Source of the DNA: Candidatus Aerophobota bacterium
GTDB taxonomy: Bacteria; Aerophobota; Aerophobia; Aerophobales; B3-G15
Length of the DNA: 7,926 nucleotides
Reading direction: 5' to 3'
NCBI GenBank assembly: GCA_030607765.1
Contig: JAUWJJ010000042.1
Coordinates: 1-7,926, forward strand
Part shown: piece by piece, positions 6,242 through 7,926 of the stretch
How positions within the stretch are numbered: position 1 is the stretch's first letter
Layout of the letters: every line of letters starts with the position of its first letter
Notes under the pieces: generated by a model
What the model saw: the letters and a program-made list of their open reading frames with translations, nothing else
What the model was told of the DNA's origin: nothing
Databases searched by the model: none
Position numbers and translations under genes: made by a program

Positions 6242-7003
6242 ATGAATCCTATTTTAGAAGTTATGGGATTACGAAAAGAATTTGGTGGAATAACAGCTCT
6301 TGCTGGTGTAGATTTTAAAGTAGATAATCACCAGATCAAAGCTATAATTGGTCCCAATGGGGCTGGGAAGACCACCTTATTCAATGTTATCTCTGGTCTT
6401 TATTATCCTACTTCTGGTATAATAAAATTCAGAAATAGTAAAATCAATGGTTTAAAACCATATCTCATTGCTAAAAAGGGCATTTGTCGTACCTTTCAAA
6501 GTGTTCAAATTTTTGAAAACATGTCAGTATTGGAAAATGCAATGATTGGGCGCCACTGTCGGACCAAATCTGAGTTTCTTTCTACTGCCATAAAGCTAAG
6601 GAGAGCTCGTAATGAGGAAAGAGAAATTCACGTCTTTGCTCAAGAAATGTTAGCCTTTGTAGGTCTTGAAACTAAAGCATCTGGATCAACTTCCAATCTT
6701 AATATTCGAGAACAAAGGCTACTGGAATTTGCCCGGGCTTTAGCTACTGAACCTGAATTACTTCTTTTGGATGAGCCGGCATCTGGTTTAAGTATCCATG
6801 AAACTAAAAGTGTAGCAGAACTTATCTGCCGAATTCGTGATAATGGAATCACAATTCTTTTAGTGGAACACGATATGAGTGTAGTTATGGAAATTTCGGA
6901 CGAGGTGATAGTTCTTAACTCTGGTGAAGTTTTAGCAGAAGGAACACCACAGGAAATTCAAAATAACGAGGAGGTTATTGCCGCCTACCTGGGTGAGGAG
7001 TAA
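6242..7003 (+). CDS. livG: Branched-chain amino acid-type ABC transporter ATP-binding protein, LivG family
   Basis: This 253-residue ATPase powers the importer from the cytoplasmic face. It has Walker A GPNGAGKTT at 37-45, the Q-loop in ICRTFQSVQIFENMSVLEN at 81-99 (Gln86), Walker B LLLLDEPASGL at 173-183 with Asp177 and catalytic Glu178, and the H-loop VEHDM with His210. The RTFQ...MSVLEN segment, the insert of about 30 residues after it and the DEPASGL D-loop are LivG-like. The C-terminal AEGTPQEI...VIAAYLGEE is also typical. The odd point is the signature: where LivG normally reads like LSYGQQ, this protein has LNIREQ at 153-158, losing the serine and glycine. The flanking RLLEFARALATEP is intact. 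The start is ATG 6242, with AAGGAAAG a few bases upstream. It would form a heterodimer with the LivF homologue. Confidence 0.95.
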   Translation: MNPILEVMGLRKEFGGITALAGVDFKVDNHQIKAIIGPNGAGKTTLFNVISGLYYPTSGIIKFRNSKINGLKPYLIAKKGICRTFQSVQIFENMSVLENAMIGRHCRTKSEFLSTAIKLRRARNEEREIHVFAQEMLAFVGLETKASGSTSNLNIREQRLLEFARALATEPELLLLDEPASGLSIHETKSVAELICRIRDNGITILLVEHDMSVVMEISDEVIVLNSGEVLAEGTPQEIQNNEEVIAAYLGEE

Positions 7004-7013
7004 CTATATTTCA

Positions 7014-7020
7014 TAAGGAA
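7014..7020 (+). promoter_or_regulatory. Ribosome binding site deciding the TTG start of the LivF homologue
   Basis: TAAGGAA lies 8 nt before the TTG at 7029 and 11 nt before a second TTG at 7032. The first spacing is better, and no in-frame ATG exists near the N-terminus expected for LivF, so the TTG at 7029 is preferred. The two choices differ by one residue. Confidence 0.65.
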
Positions 7021-7028
7021 CTTAGAAA

Positions 7029-7763
7029 TTGTTGATTATACGAAATCTTAAGAGTTTTTATTCTCGCCTGCGGGCTCTAAAAGGGATTTCTCTCCATATA
7101 AAGGAAGGAGAAATAGTTGCTCTAATTGGCGCAAATGGGGCTGGAAAAACCACCTTATTAAATTCTATTACAGGATTAATATCATCAAAAGAGGGAGAAA
7201 TTTTATTTTTCAATGAGACTATTACCAAATATTCTCCTCGACAGATAATTAAGCTTGGTGTTAGTTTGATACCGGAGGGAAGAGGGCTCTTTGCTCCTCT
7301 TTCAGTCATGGATAATCTTATTTTAGGGGCTTATCATCGCTATGGAAAGGATGGGAAAGCGGAAATTCGGGCTGATATGGAGACTATATTTGGCCGTTTT
7401 CCTATTTTGCAGGAGAGAAAAAAGCAACCAGCCGGAACTCTTAGTGGTGGTGAACAGCAGATGTTAGCTATTGGTAGAGCACTTATGGCTAAACCCAAAC
7501 TTCTTTTGATGGATGAACCCTCTACAGGGCTTGCTCCTGTTGTGGGAAGAGAGGTCTTCCACATCATCTCGGAATTGCGTGAGAGGGGTACTACTATCTT
7601 TCTTGTGGAACAAAATGCCAGAGCCGCTCTGAAAGTTGCTGATAGAGCCTATGTCATGGAAACAGGAAGAGTCGTTGCCCAGGGAAATCCTGATGAGCTT
7701 CTAAGTAATCAGGAAGTGAAAAGGGCCTACCTGGGCAAAGGATATAAGAAAATCTGGGAATAA
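7029..7763 (+). CDS. livF: Branched-chain amino acid-type ABC transporter ATP-binding protein, LivF family
   Basis: This 244-residue protein is the second ATPase of the importer. Motifs are complete and canonical: Walker A GANGAGKTT at 34-42, the LivF-specific IPEGRGLFAPLSVMDNL at 81-97, signature LSGGEQQMLAIGRALM at 138-153, Walker B LLLMDEPSTGLAP at 158-170 with Asp162 and Glu163, and LVEQNARAAL at 192-201, where LivF proteins carry Gln in place of the H-loop histidine found in LivG. It starts with TTG at 7029, an infrequent codon, 25 nt after the LivG homologue stop. Since the partner ATPase has a degenerate signature, this subunit supplies the only standard signature motif of the pair. 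The next ligase gene follows after 21 nt in the same direction. Confidence 0.95.
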   Translation: MLIIRNLKSFYSRLRALKGISLHIKEGEIVALIGANGAGKTTLLNSITGLISSKEGEILFFNETITKYSPRQIIKLGVSLIPEGRGLFAPLSVMDNLILGAYHRYGKDGKAEIRADMETIFGRFPILQERKKQPAGTLSGGEQQMLAIGRALMAKPKLLLMDEPSTGLAPVVGREVFHIISELRERGTTIFLVEQNARAALKVADRAYVMETGRVVAQGNPDELLSNQEVKRAYLGKGYKKIWE

Positions 7764-7784
7764 GATAAAAACAAGAGGTTATAA

Positions 7785-7926
7785 ATGAGTATCTGGAATA
7801 AGCAATATGAAACTATGAGTAGAGGTGAGATAGAGCAACTGCAACTGGAAAGACTTCAGGTAACCATTACTCGTGCCTATAGAAACGTAACCTTTTACCG
7901 AAAGTTGTTTGATCGCCTAAGTCTGG
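7785..7926 (+). CDS. Second phenylacetate-CoA ligase family protein, N-terminal part, truncated by window edge
   Basis: An open frame from ATG 7785 runs to the window end (47 codons). Its N-terminus (SIWNKQYETMSRGEIEQLQ) aligns with the ligase at 1176-2477; about 23 of the first 46 aligned residues are identical, including IWNK, LQLERL, and the spacing to FYRK. This N-terminal helix is characteristic of PaaK-family ligases. AGAGGT at 7774-7779 gives a reasonable ribosome binding site. The gap from the LivF homologue is 21 nt, so it belongs to the transporter operon. The catalytic motifs lie beyond the window, so activity cannot be judged. Divergence from the first copy is too high for a recent tandem duplication and suggests a different substrate or role. 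Confidence 0.88.
   Translation, partial: MSIWNKQYETMSRGEIEQLQLERLQVTITRAYRNVTFYRKLFDRLSL

Noticed and set aside
6127..6318. 63-codon frame beginning in the LivM-LivG gap
   Set aside because: It has no ribosome binding site, runs out of frame into the LivG homologue for more than a third of its length, and resembles nothing; the gap is better left non-coding.
1..7926. CRISPR arrays, insertion sequences, tRNA or rRNA genes, phage genes
   Set aside because: I read the intergenic stretches for regular repeats, transposase-like frames, terminal inverted repeats and tRNA-like arms and found none; genes occupy nearly the whole window.

Overview
The window is AT-rich bacterial DNA (roughly 40% GC by eye) with closely packed genes, strong AAGGAGG-type ribosome binding sites and sigma70-like promoters. 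The content (AMP-forming aryl-CoA ligases, a tandem-ACT protein, a branched-chain-type ABC importer and a CBS-linked cation/proton antiporter) suits an anaerobic bacterium that handles amino acids or aromatic acids. A member of an uncultured sediment lineage is possible, but the window has no rRNA or marker gene, so this is only a guess.

Layout. Positions 1-937 are on the minus strand: a two-CBS-domain protein (446-937) is followed after 27 nt by the start of a CPA2-type cation/proton antiporter (418 down to 1, cut by the window edge). A 238-nt divergent intergenic region (938-1175) carries a plausible promoter for each direction and a weak inverted repeat between them. Everything downstream is on the plus strand: a phenylacetate-CoA ligase family enzyme (1176-2477), a tandem ACT-domain protein (2488-2919), an intergenic region with a full-consensus promoter and a 7-bp-arm inverted repeat at the predicted transcription start (2952-3009), then a complete HAAT/LIV-type ABC importer: solute-binding protein (3036-4199), two permeases (4210-5103 and 5116-6096) and two ATPases (6242-7003 and 7029-7763). 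A second, diverged phenylacetate-CoA ligase begins at 7785 and runs off the window.

Reading. The importer is bracketed by two aryl-CoA ligase family genes, and the first ligase is coupled to an ACT protein. The simplest interpretation is an uptake-and-activation locus: the binding protein and LivHMGF homologues import an aromatic acid or amino acid, the PaaK-family enzymes make the CoA thioester, and the ACT protein senses a related amino acid. The substrate cannot be fixed from sequence alone. All components belong to known families and I do not see a clearly undescribed system. The points most worth a second look are the operator-like repeat on the perfect promoter, the degenerate ABC signature motif in the first ATPase, the paired ligases, and the unexplained 145-nt gap inside the transporter operon.
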